Notes under the pieces: generated by a model | What the model was told of the DNA's origin: nothing | Database searches by the model: none | The model's input: the letters and a program-made list of their open reading frames with translations, nothing else | Made by a program: the position numbers and the translations under genes | Assembly (NCBI GenBank): GCA_045635085.1 | Contig: JAZRBM010000020.1 | Span: 1 to 64,000, forward strand | Length of the DNA stretch: 64,000 nucleotides | Reading direction: 5' to 3' | Source of the DNA: Congzhengia sp045635085 | Lineage (GTDB): Bacteria > Bacillota > Clostridia > UBA1381 > UBA9506 | Part shown: piece after piece, positions 53,175-62,360 of the stretch | How positions within the stretch are numbered: position 1 is the first letter of the stretch | Layout of the letters: each line of letters begins with the position of its first letter

Positions 53175-53213
53175 TTTTTCATTAGTTCAACTTGTTTGGA
53201 GGTGTAGTAGGCT

Positions 53214-53447
53214 ATGTGGCTTACAGTAGTTCGTATAATACATTTAATATTATCTTTAATATTGATTGCTGTTGTTTTATTGCAGTCAGGTAAGGCTCAG
53301 GGTCTTTCAGGTGCTATAGCAGGTGGTTCTGAAACATTCTTCGGAAAGAATAAGGGCAGAACAATTGATGCCATTTTATCTAAGTGGACATCTGTTGTTG
53401 CTATTGCATTTTTGGCAACCTCTATAGCGTTGTTCTTAATGTCTTAA
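53214..53447 (+). CDS. secG: Sec translocase subunit SecG
   Basis: A 77-residue two-helix SecG that stimulates protein export. VVLLQSGKAQGLSGAI and the glycine-rich GGSETFFGKNKGR loop are typical. Confidence 0.95.
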   Translation: MWLTVVRIIHLILSLILIAVVLLQSGKAQGLSGAIAGGSETFFGKNKGRTIDAILSKWTSVVAIAFLATSIALFLMS

Positions 53448-53473
53448 AGATATTTTCAAACTATGCGAATTAT

Positions 53474-53501
53474 AAAAGCCATTCCATATGGAATGGCTTT
53501 T
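53474..53501 (+). terminator. terminator after secG
   Basis: AAAAGCCATTCC with GGAATGGCTTTT (53474-53485, 53490-53501), ATAT loop. Twelve-base-pair stem ending in a T-run. Confidence 0.85.
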
Positions 53502-53542
53502 GTTATTTTGTTTAAAATATAACAAGAAGCGGGGTGAAATGT

Positions 53543-55741
53543 TTGACGAAAGAGGAAAAAGTACTTGCATTTATAAATAATGAAATGAAATTGCCGCTAA
53601 AGCCTGAAGAAATAGCAGTTATGTTGTCCGTTACCGAAAGTGATAGGGCAGAATTTTACATGCTTTTGGATATGTTGGTTAAAGATAATATGGTGATAAA
53701 AACAAAGCGCGGGAAAATAGCATCATTATCATCACAAAATCTTGCATGCGGAAAATTTTTAGGAAATGAACGTGGTTTTGGCTTTGTTGAAACAGAAGAT
53801 GAAAAGGACATATTTATACCGGCTGACAAAGCATGCGGCGCTCTTTACGGAGATGTGGTTTTGGCACGTATCACAAGCGAGGCAACAGATGACAGACGAC
53901 AAGAGGGCGAAATAATAAAGATAGTAAAAGACACAGAGCAAAAGATTGTAGGACGTTTTCAGCGTGTGGGCGAAAATGGTTTTATAGTGCCTGTTTTTAA
54001 AAAGTTTTCCTGTGATTTTTTTGTCAGGTCTAAAAACATAAACGGTGCAAAACCAGATGATATGGTCATTGCAAGCGTGACTGTGCGGGGAACTGGCAAA
54101 AAAAATCCTGAGGCGAAGGTAGTCGCAACACTTGGCAATGTTTCTGTACCTGGTGTTGATATTCTGGCAGTTTTGGAGAGCCAGAATATAAGATACCAAT
54201 TTTGTGAAGAGGTAAAGGAACTGGCAAAAAAAATACCTGAACAAATTGATGAGAACGATATAGCTCAAAGACTTGACTTGCGCCATGAACAAATAATAAC
54301 AATTGACGGTGACGACGCAAAGGATTTAGACGACGCTATTTGTGTCAAAAAGCTCGATAACGGAAACTTTGAGCTGGGAGTTCATATTGCAGACGTAAGT
54401 AACTATGTAACGGAGAAAAGCCCGCTTGACATAGAAGCATACACACGTGGAACAAGCATATATCTGGCAGACAGAGTTGTTCCAATGCTTCCTGAGGCTC
54501 TTTCTAACGGAATTTGCAGTTTAAATCAGGGAGTTGACCGCCTGACACTTAGTATTATTATGCAAATTGATAAGAGCGGTCATGTCGTAGACCATAAGAT
54601 AGAAAAAACTGTGATAAATTCTCATGCCAGAATGACATATAGAAATGTTACTAAAATTTTAGAAGGCGACGAGGAAAAAAGAAAAGAGTTTTCGCATCTT
54701 GTTGAGCATATTGAAAGAATGAACGAACTGCGGGCAATTTTAGCAAAACAAAGAAAATTGCGCGGGAGTATTAACTTTGATTTTGACGAAGCGCGAATTA
54801 TTTTGGACGATGAGGGCAAACCTGTTGAAATACAAAAGTCAGAACGCGGGATTTCAAATAATATTATAGAAGAGTTTATGCTCATTGCAAACGAAACTGT
54901 TGCAGAACACTTTTTTTGGTTAAATATTCCGTTTGTATACAGAATTCACGAAGAGCCAAACAAGGAATCAATTAAAGAGTTTGCACGTTTTATAGCGCCT
55001 TTTGGCTATACTGTAAAGCATTCAAACGGTGCTATCCATCCTAAAGAGTTGGCAAAATTAGCTGAAAAACTAAAAGGAACAAAAGAAGAATTAATAATAA
55101 GCCAGGTTATGCTAAGATCATTGATGAAGGCTAAATACTATGAAGAAAATTTGGGACATTTTGGTCTTTCATCTAAATACTATTGTCATTTTACATCGCC
55201 GATAAGACGCTATCCCGACCTTTTGATTCACAGAATAATAAAAGCATCGCTGGATGGAAATCTTGATGAAGAAAGATACAAAGATATAGTAAAGAGTGCA
55301 TCAAAACACTCAAGCGAAACTGAGCTTTCTGCCACTGCTGCCGAAAGAACGGTAGAAGATATGAAAAAGGCAGAATACATGAAAAACTTCATAGGTGATG
55401 TGTTCGATGCTACTGTTTCAAATGTTACCTCCTTTGGTATTTTTGCTTCGCTTGAAAATACAGTTGAAGGACTGATCAGGTTTGCTGATCTTACTGATGA
55501 TTACTATATATATGATGATGCAAAAAGACAAATAACGGGTGAGCGCACACATAAGGTTTATAAGCCTGGTGACAGCATTAAAATACAGGTCGTGCGAGCA
55601 GATACAATGTCCGGAAAAATAGACTTTGTGCTGTATAAAGAAGAAAGTTTTGTATCAAAAAAACAAAAAAATGATAAAATAAAGAATACAAACAGAATAA
55701 AAACTGCAAAATATCTTAAAAAAAGACGAAAAAAACGTTAA
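53543..55741 (+). CDS. rnr: ribonuclease R
   Basis: A 732-residue 3'-5' exoribonuclease. A winged-helix-like N-terminus, cold-shock domain (GFGFVETEDEKDIFIPADKA), catalytic RNB domain with DGDDAKDLDDAI near residue 254, an S1 domain near 617-700 and a lysine-rich tail. TTG 53543 with GGGGTG upstream is chosen. In many Firmicutes rnr follows secG and precedes smpB; smpB is not seen here. Confidence 0.95.
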   Translation: MTKEEKVLAFINNEMKLPLKPEEIAVMLSVTESDRAEFYMLLDMLVKDNMVIKTKRGKIASLSSQNLACGKFLGNERGFGFVETEDEKDIFIPADKACGALYGDVVLARITSEATDDRRQEGEIIKIVKDTEQKIVGRFQRVGENGFIVPVFKKFSCDFFVRSKNINGAKPDDMVIASVTVRGTGKKNPEAKVVATLGNVSVPGVDILAVLESQNIRYQFCEEVKELAKKIPEQIDENDIAQRLDLRHEQIITIDGDDAKDLDDAICVKKLDNGNFELGVHIADVSNYVTEKSPLDIEAYTRGTSIYLADRVVPMLPEALSNGICSLNQGVDRLTLSIIMQIDKSGHVVDHKIEKTVINSHARMTYRNVTKILEGDEEKRKEFSHLVEHIERMNELRAILAKQRKLRGSINFDFDEARIILDDEGKPVEIQKSERGISNNIIEEFMLIANETVAEHFFWLNIPFVYRIHEEPNKESIKEFARFIAPFGYTVKHSNGAIHPKELAKLAEKLKGTKEELIISQVMLRSLMKAKYYEENLGHFGLSSKYYCHFTSPIRRYPDLLIHRIIKASLDGNLDEERYKDIVKSASKHSSETELSATAAERTVEDMKKAEYMKNFIGDVFDATVSNVTSFGIFASLENTVEGLIRFADLTDDYYIYDDAKRQITGERTHKVYKPGDSIKIQVVRADTMSGKIDFVLYKEESFVSKKQKNDKIKNTNRIKTAKYLKKRRKKR

Positions 55742-55757
55742 TTTTTTATGAAAAAAC

Positions 55758-55786
55758 TTGCATATATTAAACTTTTGATGTATAAT
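55758..55786 (+). promoter_or_regulatory. promoter of ireB
   Basis: TTGCAT (55758-55763), 17-base spacer, TATAAT (55781-55786). Confidence 0.78.
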
Positions 55787-55818
55787 CATAAACAAAGTAA
55801 TGAAGGTAGGTGTTATGT

Positions 55819-56073
55819 ATGGATTTAAATCAGACTCAACAGTTCAAATTCGGAGCATCCCGTGAAGATTTTATTCAGGGTATAATCAACGAGGTTTATT
55901 CCGCTTTGGAGGAAAAGGGATATAACCCAATAAGCCAGATGGTAGGTTACATTTTGTCAGGCGACCCAACATACATCACCGGACACAAAAACGCAAGGTC
56001 TTTGATTATGAAGGTTGAGCGTGACGAAATAATGGAATTTTTAGTTAAGTTTTACGTCAATAATAACAAATAA
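55819..56073 (+). CDS. ireB: IreB family regulatory phosphoprotein
   Basis: An 84-residue protein (old UPF0297) that is phosphorylated by the IreK Ser/Thr kinase in Enterococcus and modulates cell-wall stress resistance. MDLNQTQQFKF, ALEEKGYNPISQMVGYILSG and DPTYITGHKNAR are near-invariant. The usual neighbours ruvX and alaS are missing. No kinase is in the window. Confidence 0.95.
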   Translation: MDLNQTQQFKFGASREDFIQGIINEVYSALEEKGYNPISQMVGYILSGDPTYITGHKNARSLIMKVERDEIMEFLVKFYVNNNK

Positions 56074-56077
56074 TTTT

Positions 56078-56104
56078 AAGGCTATGCGTCGCATAGCCTT
56101 TTTT
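56078..56104 (+). terminator. terminator after ireB
   Basis: AAGGCTATGC (56078-56087) with GCATAGCCTT (56091-56100), three-base loop, then T-run. Confidence 0.87.
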
Positions 56105-56118
56105 GTATAGGTGCACTT

Positions 56119-56994
56119 ATGAAAAATATGATTTTTGATTTTTCTAAAAAAATAAATATTGAATATATCGGCGTAGCGCCAGTTAATGAGTACGATGTTT
56201 TAAAAGAACAGATAAACATCCGAAAAGAAAAATACGGCTTATCAGAATTTGAAGAAAATGATATTTTAAAGCGGGTAAATCCTCTTGCTACTTTTCCTTG
56301 GGCAAAGAGTATAATTGTCTGTCTTTTTCCGTATTATACAGGAGAAGATGACGCATCAAATATTTCCCGCTATGCACGTATTACTGACTATCATAAGGTG
56401 GCAGACAAAAAACTCAACCAGATCTGCGATTTTATTAAAAGCAAACAAAATGCAAGATGTGAATGCTTTGCAGATACAGGAGTTCTGCATGACAGGTTTT
56501 TAGCCTATCTTGCAGGGCTGGGTTTTGTGGGGCTGAACACCTGTCTTATTAATGAAAAGTACGGTTCTTACTTTTTTATAGGTTATATTATTACGGATTT
56601 AAATCTTTTAGCTGATAATCCAAAAAATACAGAGTGCATTAAATGCAAAAAATGTGTCGAAGTATGTCCGGGTGGGGCAATTGATGGGGAATTTCATATA
56701 AATGTAAATAAATGTGTATCATATATTACACAACTGAAAAAACTAACTAAAGAACAAGAAGAAATTTTAAAAAAACAAACCATGGTTTACGGTTGTGATA
56801 AGTGTCAGGATATATGCCCCTATAATCAAAATCCGCTAAAAACACCGATAAAAGAATTTTATGAAAAAAGACAGCCTCGCCTGTTAAAAGAAGACATAGA
56901 AAATATGAGCAACAAAGAGTTTAAAAAGCAATATTTTGATTTTCCTTTTTCATGGCGTGGCAAAAATACTATTTTAAAGAATTTCGACAAATAA
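56119..56994 (+). CDS. queG: epoxyqueuosine reductase
   Basis: A 291-residue cobalamin-dependent enzyme for the last step of queuosine synthesis in tRNA. Two 4Fe-4S motifs, CIKCKKCVEVCPGG near residue 173 and CDKCQDICP near 226, and FADTGVLHDRFLAYLAGLG are family marks. It is shorter than the approximately 380-residue enterobacterial form. No other queuosine gene is close. Confidence 0.9.
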   Translation: MKNMIFDFSKKINIEYIGVAPVNEYDVLKEQINIRKEKYGLSEFEENDILKRVNPLATFPWAKSIIVCLFPYYTGEDDASNISRYARITDYHKVADKKLNQICDFIKSKQNARCECFADTGVLHDRFLAYLAGLGFVGLNTCLINEKYGSYFFIGYIITDLNLLADNPKNTECIKCKKCVEVCPGGAIDGEFHINVNKCVSYITQLKKLTKEQEEILKKQTMVYGCDKCQDICPYNQNPLKTPIKEFYEKRQPRLLKEDIENMSNKEFKKQYFDFPFSWRGKNTILKNFDK

Positions 56995-56997
56995 ACC

Positions 56998-57027
56998 TTG
57001 ACAATACAGGAGTTTGTGCGATAAAAT
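56998..57027 (+). promoter_or_regulatory. promoter of glyS
   Basis: TTGACA (56998-57003), 18-base spacer, TAAAAT (57022-57027). The leader is only about 33 bases, leaving no room for a T-box. Confidence 0.6.
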
Positions 57028-57066
57028 ATCAGTAATATGTTTTTTTGATTATGGAGGTCAATTCTA

Positions 57067-58461
57067 ATGAAAAATACAGAAAAGACAATGGAAAAAGTTG
57101 TATCTTTATGTAAAGGGAGAGGTTTTGTATATCCAGGCTCTGAAATTTACGGCGGACTCGCTAATACGTGGGATTACGGTCCTTTGGGCGTAGAACTTAA
57201 AAATAACGTAAAACGCGCATGGTGGAAAAAGTTCATTCAGGAAAGTCCGTATAACGTAGGACTTGATGCTGCAATTTTAATGAATCCTAAGACATGGGTT
57301 GCATCAGGTCACGTGGGTGGTTTTTCTGACCCGCTGATGGACTGCAAAGAGTGTAAGTCACGTCACAGAGCGGATAAACTTATAGAAGACTATATGCTTG
57401 AAAAAGGCGAACCTACAGTAGTTGACGGTTGGTCTGATGAAAAAATGCTTGAATTTATTACAGAAAATAAGGTTCCTTGTCCTAAATGCGGCAAGACTAA
57501 CTTTACAGATATCAGAAAGTTTAACCTTATGTTTAAAACATTTCAGGGTGTAACAGAGGACTCATCAGCTGAGCTTTTCTTAAGACCTGAAACAGCACAG
57601 GGAATTTTTGTTAACTTTAAAAATGTTCAGAGAACAACGAGAAAGAAAGTTCCTTTTGGTATCGGACAGATTGGTAAATCATTCAGAAATGAAATCACAC
57701 CTGGTAATTTCACATTCAGAACACGCGAATTTGAACAGATGGAGCTTGAGTTTTTCTGTGCACCAGGTACTGATTTAGAATGGTTTAAATACTGGAAAGA
57801 GTTCTGTAAAAACTGGTTGTTATCATTAAATATTAAAGAAGAGAACTTAAGACTTCGTGACCACAGTCCTGAAGAATTATCACATTACAGCAACGCTACA
57901 ACAGACTTTGAGTTTATGTTCCCGTTTGGTTGGGGTGAGCTTTGGGGCATTGCTGACAGAACTGATTTTGACTTAAAGCAGCATATGATTCATTCCGGTG
58001 AAAACTTTGAATACACAGACCCGATAACAAATGAAAAGTACATCCCTTATTGCATCGAGCCGTCTTTGGGTGCTGACCGTGTTACACTAGCATTTTTGGT
58101 CGAAGCATACGATGAAGAAGAGGGCACAGACGGAAAAGAAGGACGTACAGTTATGCGTTTCCATCCTGCGTTGGCACCTATTAAAATTGCTGTGCTGCCA
58201 CTATCTAAAAAGCTTTCTGAAGGAGCTTTGGAAATTCACGCAAAGCTTTCTAAGAAATATATGTGCGACTTTGACGATGCAGGCAGCATTGGTAAGCGTT
58301 ACAGAAGACAGGATGAAATCGGAACACCTTTCTGCGTAACATACGATTTTGACTCATCTGATGCCGGAACAGTAACAATTCGTGAGCGTGATACTATGGA
58401 ACAGGTTACAGTTAAAATTGACGAGCTAGACAACTATTTTGCTGATAAGTTTGATTTTTAA
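57067..58461 (+). CDS. glyS: glycyl-tRNA synthetase, dimeric type
   Basis: A 464-residue class II synthetase of the single-chain homodimer type. GGLANTWDYGPLGVELKNN, FRPETAQGIF-like LRPETAQGIFVNF, SFRNEITPGNFTFRTREF, EPSLGADRVTLAFL and a C-terminal anticodon-binding domain. The alpha2beta2 form (glyQ/glyS) is not present. Confidence 0.96.
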   Translation: MKNTEKTMEKVVSLCKGRGFVYPGSEIYGGLANTWDYGPLGVELKNNVKRAWWKKFIQESPYNVGLDAAILMNPKTWVASGHVGGFSDPLMDCKECKSRHRADKLIEDYMLEKGEPTVVDGWSDEKMLEFITENKVPCPKCGKTNFTDIRKFNLMFKTFQGVTEDSSAELFLRPETAQGIFVNFKNVQRTTRKKVPFGIGQIGKSFRNEITPGNFTFRTREFEQMELEFFCAPGTDLEWFKYWKEFCKNWLLSLNIKEENLRLRDHSPEELSHYSNATTDFEFMFPFGWGELWGIADRTDFDLKQHMIHSGENFEYTDPITNEKYIPYCIEPSLGADRVTLAFLVEAYDEEEGTDGKEGRTVMRFHPALAPIKIAVLPLSKKLSEGALEIHAKLSKKYMCDFDDAGSIGKRYRRQDEIGTPFCVTYDFDSSDAGTVTIRERDTMEQVTVKIDELDNYFADKFDF

Positions 58462-58534
58462 CGTAAAAATTTATAAAAAATGTGAGGGTTTTTTACAAAA
58501 ATATGCATATTATTCACAAAAATATTTTTGTTTA

Positions 58535-58563
58535 TTGACATTACATAGAATATTTAGTATTCT
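58535..58563 (+). promoter_or_regulatory. promoter of HPr-like gene
   Basis: Perfect TTGACA (58535-58540), 17-base spacer, TATTCT (58558-58563). Confidence 0.6.
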
Positions 58564-58603
58564 AAAATTATGATAGTTGTAAAATTGTTAAGGAGTTGTA
58601 ATT

Positions 58604-58867
58604 ATGTTATCTAAGACAATCGTTGTGCAGAACCAGGTTGGTTTACATGCCAGACCTGCTACGTTTTTTATACAGAAATCAAATGAATTCAAATCAAGCA
58701 TCTGGATTGTAAAGCAGGAACGCAAAGTAAATGCTAAGAGCTTACTTGGTGTCTTGTCTTTGGGAATCACCAAAGGCACAGAAATTGAAATTATTGCTGA
58801 CGGTGAAGATGAAGAAGAAGCAATAAGTGCGTTAGAAGCTTTAATCGAGTCAAATTTTAACGACTAA
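58604..58867 (+). CDS. HPr family phosphocarrier
   Basis: An 87-residue HPr with active-site H15 (GLHARPAT) and regulatory S46 (NAKSLLGVLSLG), so it can carry phosphate in the PTS and be phosphorylated by HPr kinase. PTS enzyme I and permeases are not in the window. The acidic C-terminus (DGEDEEEAI) is typical. Confidence 0.93.
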   Translation: MLSKTIVVQNQVGLHARPATFFIQKSNEFKSSIWIVKQERKVNAKSLLGVLSLGITKGTEIEIIADGEDEEEAISALEALIESNFND

Positions 58868-58879
58868 AAAACTTTTACG

Positions 58880-58912
58880 GGGATATGTGTTCATACGCAT
58901 ATCCCTTTTTTT
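58880..58912 (+). terminator. terminator after HPr-like gene
   Basis: GGGATATG(TG) (58880-58889) with (CG)CATATCCC (58896-58905), six-base loop, seven T residues. Confidence 0.88.
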
Positions 58913-58928
58913 GTAAGGGGAAGTGTCT

Positions 58929-60782
58929 ATGGTTGACGAAATTATGTTAAAAAATTTGCCTGATGACCCAGGTGTTTATATTATGAGGGACAAAAACGGT
59001 CAGGTTATATATGTAGGCAAAGCAAAGATACTAAAAAACCGCATAAGACAGTATTTTCAAAATACAGAAAAACATCCACCTAAGGTTGCGGCTATGGTGT
59101 CTAAGATTGATACGTTTGAATATATATTAACTGACAGCGAATTAGAAGCGCTTGTTTTAGAGTGTAATCTTATCAAAAAGTACCGTCCGCATTACAACAT
59201 ACTCTTAAAGGATGACAAAAATTATCCGTATATAAAGGTTACAAATGAGGATTACCCACGCTTGAAATTTGTGCGAAAAATGGAGCGTGATGGTGCAAAA
59301 TATTTTGGACCTTATCAAAGTGCAGCTTCTGTGCACGAGGCGATTGATTTTGTGTGCAAGATGTTTAAAATTCCCACGTGTGATATAAAGCTTGCACGCG
59401 ATATGGGAAAAAAGAGAGCTTGTATAAATGCTCAAATAGGTAACTGCTGTGCGCCCTGCGAAAATAAAATTTCAAAAGAAGACTATAAAAAAATAATTGA
59501 TGATGCATGTAGCTTTTTAGACGGAAACACTAAAAAGCTTATAACAGAGCTTGAAGCAAAAATGAAGACAGCATCAGATAATATGGAATTTGAACGCGCA
59601 GCGACTATGCGAGACAAAATCAACGCATTGCGCCAGATGGAAAACAACCAGAAGATAGTTTCTGAAAAATATGCAGACGAGGATGTAATAGGCTTTTTTG
59701 AAACTGAAAACAAGACTTTTGTTCATGTTTTTTTCGTAAGAAAAGGAAGACTTTTGGGGCATCATCGCACAATTATAAAAAATACAAAAGGTATGGTGAT
59801 GCAAGAGGTTGCAGAAAGTTTTATAAAGCAGTTTTACGAAGATTCTGACTACATTCCAAAGACTATTTATACACAATATGAATGCGAAGATGAAACGCTT
59901 TTATCAGAGTTTTTGACGTCGTTGTCAGGAAGAAACACCAAGATAGTCACGCCCCAGCGTGGTAAGAAGAGAGCACTTGTAGAAATGGCGCACAAAAACG
60001 CAAAGCAATCGGCATTAAATTACATCTTAAAAAACGGCGAAGGAAAAAACGGAGTAAAGAGAATAGTTCTTGATTTAAAAGAGGAACTGGGACTAAAAAA
60101 TCCGCCATACAGAATAGAAAGCTATGATATCTCAAACACATCAGGAGAAGATAATGTCGGCTCAATGGTTGTTTTCGTAAATGGTGAGCCTGCCAAAAGC
60201 AAGTACAGACGGTTTAAGATAGAAACTGCCAAAGGCGGAGATGATTATCACAGTATGGCAGAGATGATTTTAAGACGACTTACCCATGCACGCGATGAAG
60301 AAAATATGATACAAACGGGAGAACTTTTGCGGGAAAATGCTAAATTTTTACCTCTTCCTGATTGTATCTTTTTAGATGGTGGTATGGGACATTTGTCTGT
60401 GATATCGAATCTTTTAGAGCTGACAGATTTTGATATTCCGCTATTTGCAATGGTAAAAGATGACCGCCACAGAACTAAAGCACTCCTGAAAGCTGATGGA
60501 AACACGATAGGTTTAAAGGCAAATTCCAAAGAATTCAGGTTTGTTGCATCAATTCAGGAAGAAGTGCATAGATTTGCAATAGACTATCACAAAAAAATAC
60601 GTGACAAAAAGGTGAAAAAATCCACTCTATGCGAGATTGAAGGAGTAGGAGAGGCTGCGGCAAAAAAGCTTTTAAAGCATTTTAAATCTATCCAGAATAT
60701 AAAAAAAGCAGAAATAGTTGATATAAAAAATGCAGGTATAAATGAAAAAATTGCGACAAATATCTACAATTATTTTCATTAA
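58929..60782 (+). CDS. uvrC: excinuclease ABC subunit C
   Basis: A 617-residue nuclease for dual incision in nucleotide excision repair. GIY-YIG domain (PGVYIMRDKNGQVIYVGKAK), UVR motif near residues 200-235, RNase H-like C-half with SYDISNTSGEDNVGSMVVF and DGGMGHLSV, and a C-terminal helix-hairpin-helix (EGVGEAAAKKLLKHF). ATG 58929 is preferred over GTG 58923. Confidence 0.97.
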   Translation: MVDEIMLKNLPDDPGVYIMRDKNGQVIYVGKAKILKNRIRQYFQNTEKHPPKVAAMVSKIDTFEYILTDSELEALVLECNLIKKYRPHYNILLKDDKNYPYIKVTNEDYPRLKFVRKMERDGAKYFGPYQSAASVHEAIDFVCKMFKIPTCDIKLARDMGKKRACINAQIGNCCAPCENKISKEDYKKIIDDACSFLDGNTKKLITELEAKMKTASDNMEFERAATMRDKINALRQMENNQKIVSEKYADEDVIGFFETENKTFVHVFFVRKGRLLGHHRTIIKNTKGMVMQEVAESFIKQFYEDSDYIPKTIYTQYECEDETLLSEFLTSLSGRNTKIVTPQRGKKRALVEMAHKNAKQSALNYILKNGEGKNGVKRIVLDLKEELGLKNPPYRIESYDISNTSGEDNVGSMVVFVNGEPAKSKYRRFKIETAKGGDDYHSMAEMILRRLTHARDEENMIQTGELLRENAKFLPLPDCIFLDGGMGHLSVISNLLELTDFDIPLFAMVKDDRHRTKALLKADGNTIGLKANSKEFRFVASIQEEVHRFAIDYHKKIRDKKVKKSTLCEIEGVGEAAAKKLLKHFKSIQNIKKAEIVDIKNAGINEKIATNIYNYFH

Positions 60783-60796
60783 AACAGTAAAAAAAC

Positions 60797-60825
60797 TTGA
60801 ATTTTTCCCAAAATAAGTGTATAAT
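60797..60825 (+). promoter_or_regulatory. promoter of plsX
   Basis: TTGAAT (60797-60802), 17-base spacer, perfect TATAAT (60820-60825), directly after the uvrC end. Confidence 0.75.
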
Positions 60826-60855
60826 TATTAGGTAAAATGGCAAGGGGTGAAAGTG

Positions 60856-61869
60856 ATGAAAATAGCTATAGATGCATTTGGCGGAGATAATGCTCCTGAT
60901 GAGGTGGTAAGGGGCAGTATTGAGGCTGTAAAAGATGCAGATTACGAGATTATACTTGTAGGAAATGAAAAGATTTTAGAAGAAAAGCTAAAAGAATTTG
61001 GTTATACAGGTAATAAAATATCCATAAAAAACGCAACCGAGGTTATTGAAGTTTTTGAAGAACCTGTAAAGGCAATAAGGGCAAAAAAAGACTCGTCAAT
61101 GGTAGTAGCTCTTAATCTCTGCAAGACGGGAGAGGCTGATGCTGTTGTAAGTGCAGGCAGTACAGGAGCATACCTTGCCGGTGCTTTTAGAATTTTAGGA
61201 AGAATTAAAGGGATAAAAAGACCGGCTCTGACAGCATTTATTCCGAACATTCAGGGCGGCATTGGGGTAATTACAGACTGTGGTGCCACATCTGATGCAA
61301 AGCCGGAGTATTTGTCGCAGTACGGCCATATGGGTTCTTTGTATGCAGAAAAAGTTTTGGGCATCAAAAATCCTAAAGTATACCTTGCAAATATAGGCAC
61401 AGAAGAGGGTAAAGGTAGTGAACTTTACAGAAATGCATACCAGCTTTTGAATGAAAATAAAAATATTAATTTTTGCGGCAATTTAGAAACGCGTGACCTG
61501 ACTGCCGGAATTGCAGATGTAATCGTGTGTGACGGGTTTTCAGGCAATATGGTTATAAAAACCATTGAAGGAACTGCAAGCTCACTCTTTAAGTTAATCA
61601 AAAAGAGTTTTTTGGAAAATTTACTCACAAAGATATCTGCATTAATTATGCTGCCGCGTTTTAAAAAAATTAAGTCTTTGCTTGATTCATCAGAGCAGGG
61701 CGGCGTGCCGCTTTTAGGTATTGACGGGGTAGTCATCAAGGCGCATGGCAACTCAAATGCAAAGGCGTTTTGTCAGGCAATAAAGAGTGCTGCTGTTTTT
61801 GCTGAAACAGGCATCAATAATGAACTCAAAAAGCTGTATTCTGACAATTCAGATAATAAGGAAGAATAA
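60856..61869 (+). CDS. plsX: phosphate acyltransferase PlsX
   Basis: A 337-residue enzyme making acyl-phosphate from acyl-ACP for phospholipid synthesis. MKIAIDAFGGDNAP and VSAGSTGAYLAGA are standard. ATG 60856 with AGGGGTG upstream is preferred. The gene has its own promoter and no rpmF before it, unlike many relatives; its partner acpP follows. Confidence 0.97.
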   Translation: MKIAIDAFGGDNAPDEVVRGSIEAVKDADYEIILVGNEKILEEKLKEFGYTGNKISIKNATEVIEVFEEPVKAIRAKKDSSMVVALNLCKTGEADAVVSAGSTGAYLAGAFRILGRIKGIKRPALTAFIPNIQGGIGVITDCGATSDAKPEYLSQYGHMGSLYAEKVLGIKNPKVYLANIGTEEGKGSELYRNAYQLLNENKNINFCGNLETRDLTAGIADVIVCDGFSGNMVIKTIEGTASSLFKLIKKSFLENLLTKISALIMLPRFKKIKSLLDSSEQGGVPLLGIDGVVIKAHGNSNAKAFCQAIKSAAVFAETGINNELKKLYSDNSDNKEE

Positions 61870-61913
61870 CGCGGAAAAACAGGTATAAATTTTAAAAAAA
61901 ATTATAAATACTA

Positions 61914-61942
61914 TTTACAATTATACTGCTATGATATATAAT
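61914..61942 (+). promoter_or_regulatory. promoter of acpP
   Basis: TTTACA (61914-61919), 17-base spacer, perfect TATAAT (61937-61942). Confidence 0.75.
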
Positions 61943-62005
61943 AAATATCATAGTAATGTCCACATTAAGTGGGTAGATTAATTATACATATGGAGGTATT
62001 GGCTT

Positions 62006-62233
62006 ATGGAATTTGAAAAAATTCGTGAAGTATTAGTTGCGCAGTTTGGTGTTGATGAATCTGCTATAAAGCCCGAAACATCAATTATCGATGATTTAGG
62101 TGCAGACTCATTGGATGTAGTTGAACTTATTATGGCTATTGAAGAAGCTTTTGATATTGAAATTCCTGATGACATAGCAGAAGAAATTGTTACAGTTTCA
62201 GATGCGGTTGAATATCTTAAAAATAACAACTAA
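62006..62233 (+). CDS. acpP: acyl carrier protein
   Basis: A 75-residue ACP with phosphopantetheine serine S35 in GADSLDVVEL. Strongly acidic. A GGAGG site precedes it. The protein carries acyl chains used by PlsX and fatty acid synthesis. Confidence 0.98.
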   Translation: MEFEKIREVLVAQFGVDESAIKPETSIIDDLGADSLDVVELIMAIEEAFDIEIPDDIAEEIVTVSDAVEYLKNNN

Positions 62234-62240
62234 CATTTAA

Positions 62241-62260
62241 GGGGTGTGCAAGCACACCCC
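62241..62260 (+). other. GC-rich hairpin after acpP
   Basis: GGGGTGTG with CACACCCC and a CAAG loop. Strong stem but followed by CTATG, not T residues, so it is probably a transcript-stabilising end rather than a terminator on its own. Confidence 0.5.
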
Positions 62261-62276
62261 CTATGTAGGTATCTTT

Positions 62277-62346
62277 GAACGCATAAACCTGTTTCCTACG
62301 ATGTGTATTTTTGTTGTAAGGAACATATTTATGCGTTCCTTTTATT
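62277..62346 (+). promoter_or_regulatory. long stem-loop before rnc
   Basis: GAACGCATAAA (62277-62287) pairs perfectly with TTTATGCGTTC (62328-62338). An upper stem GTTTCCTAC (62291-62299) with GTAAGGAAC (62316-62324) has two one-base bulges. The total stem is about 19 base pairs. CTTTTATT follows. It could end the acpP transcript or be an RNase III cut site in the leader of the RNase III gene, as in E. coli. Confidence 0.55.
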
Positions 62347-62360
62347 GAAAGGACAAGCGC

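Noticed and set aside
57027..57066. T-box riboswitch before glyS
   Set aside because: Only about 40 bases of leader, no specifier hairpin or T-box motif.
62241..62260. Intrinsic terminator after acpP
   Set aside because: Strong stem but no T-run; listed as a plain hairpin.
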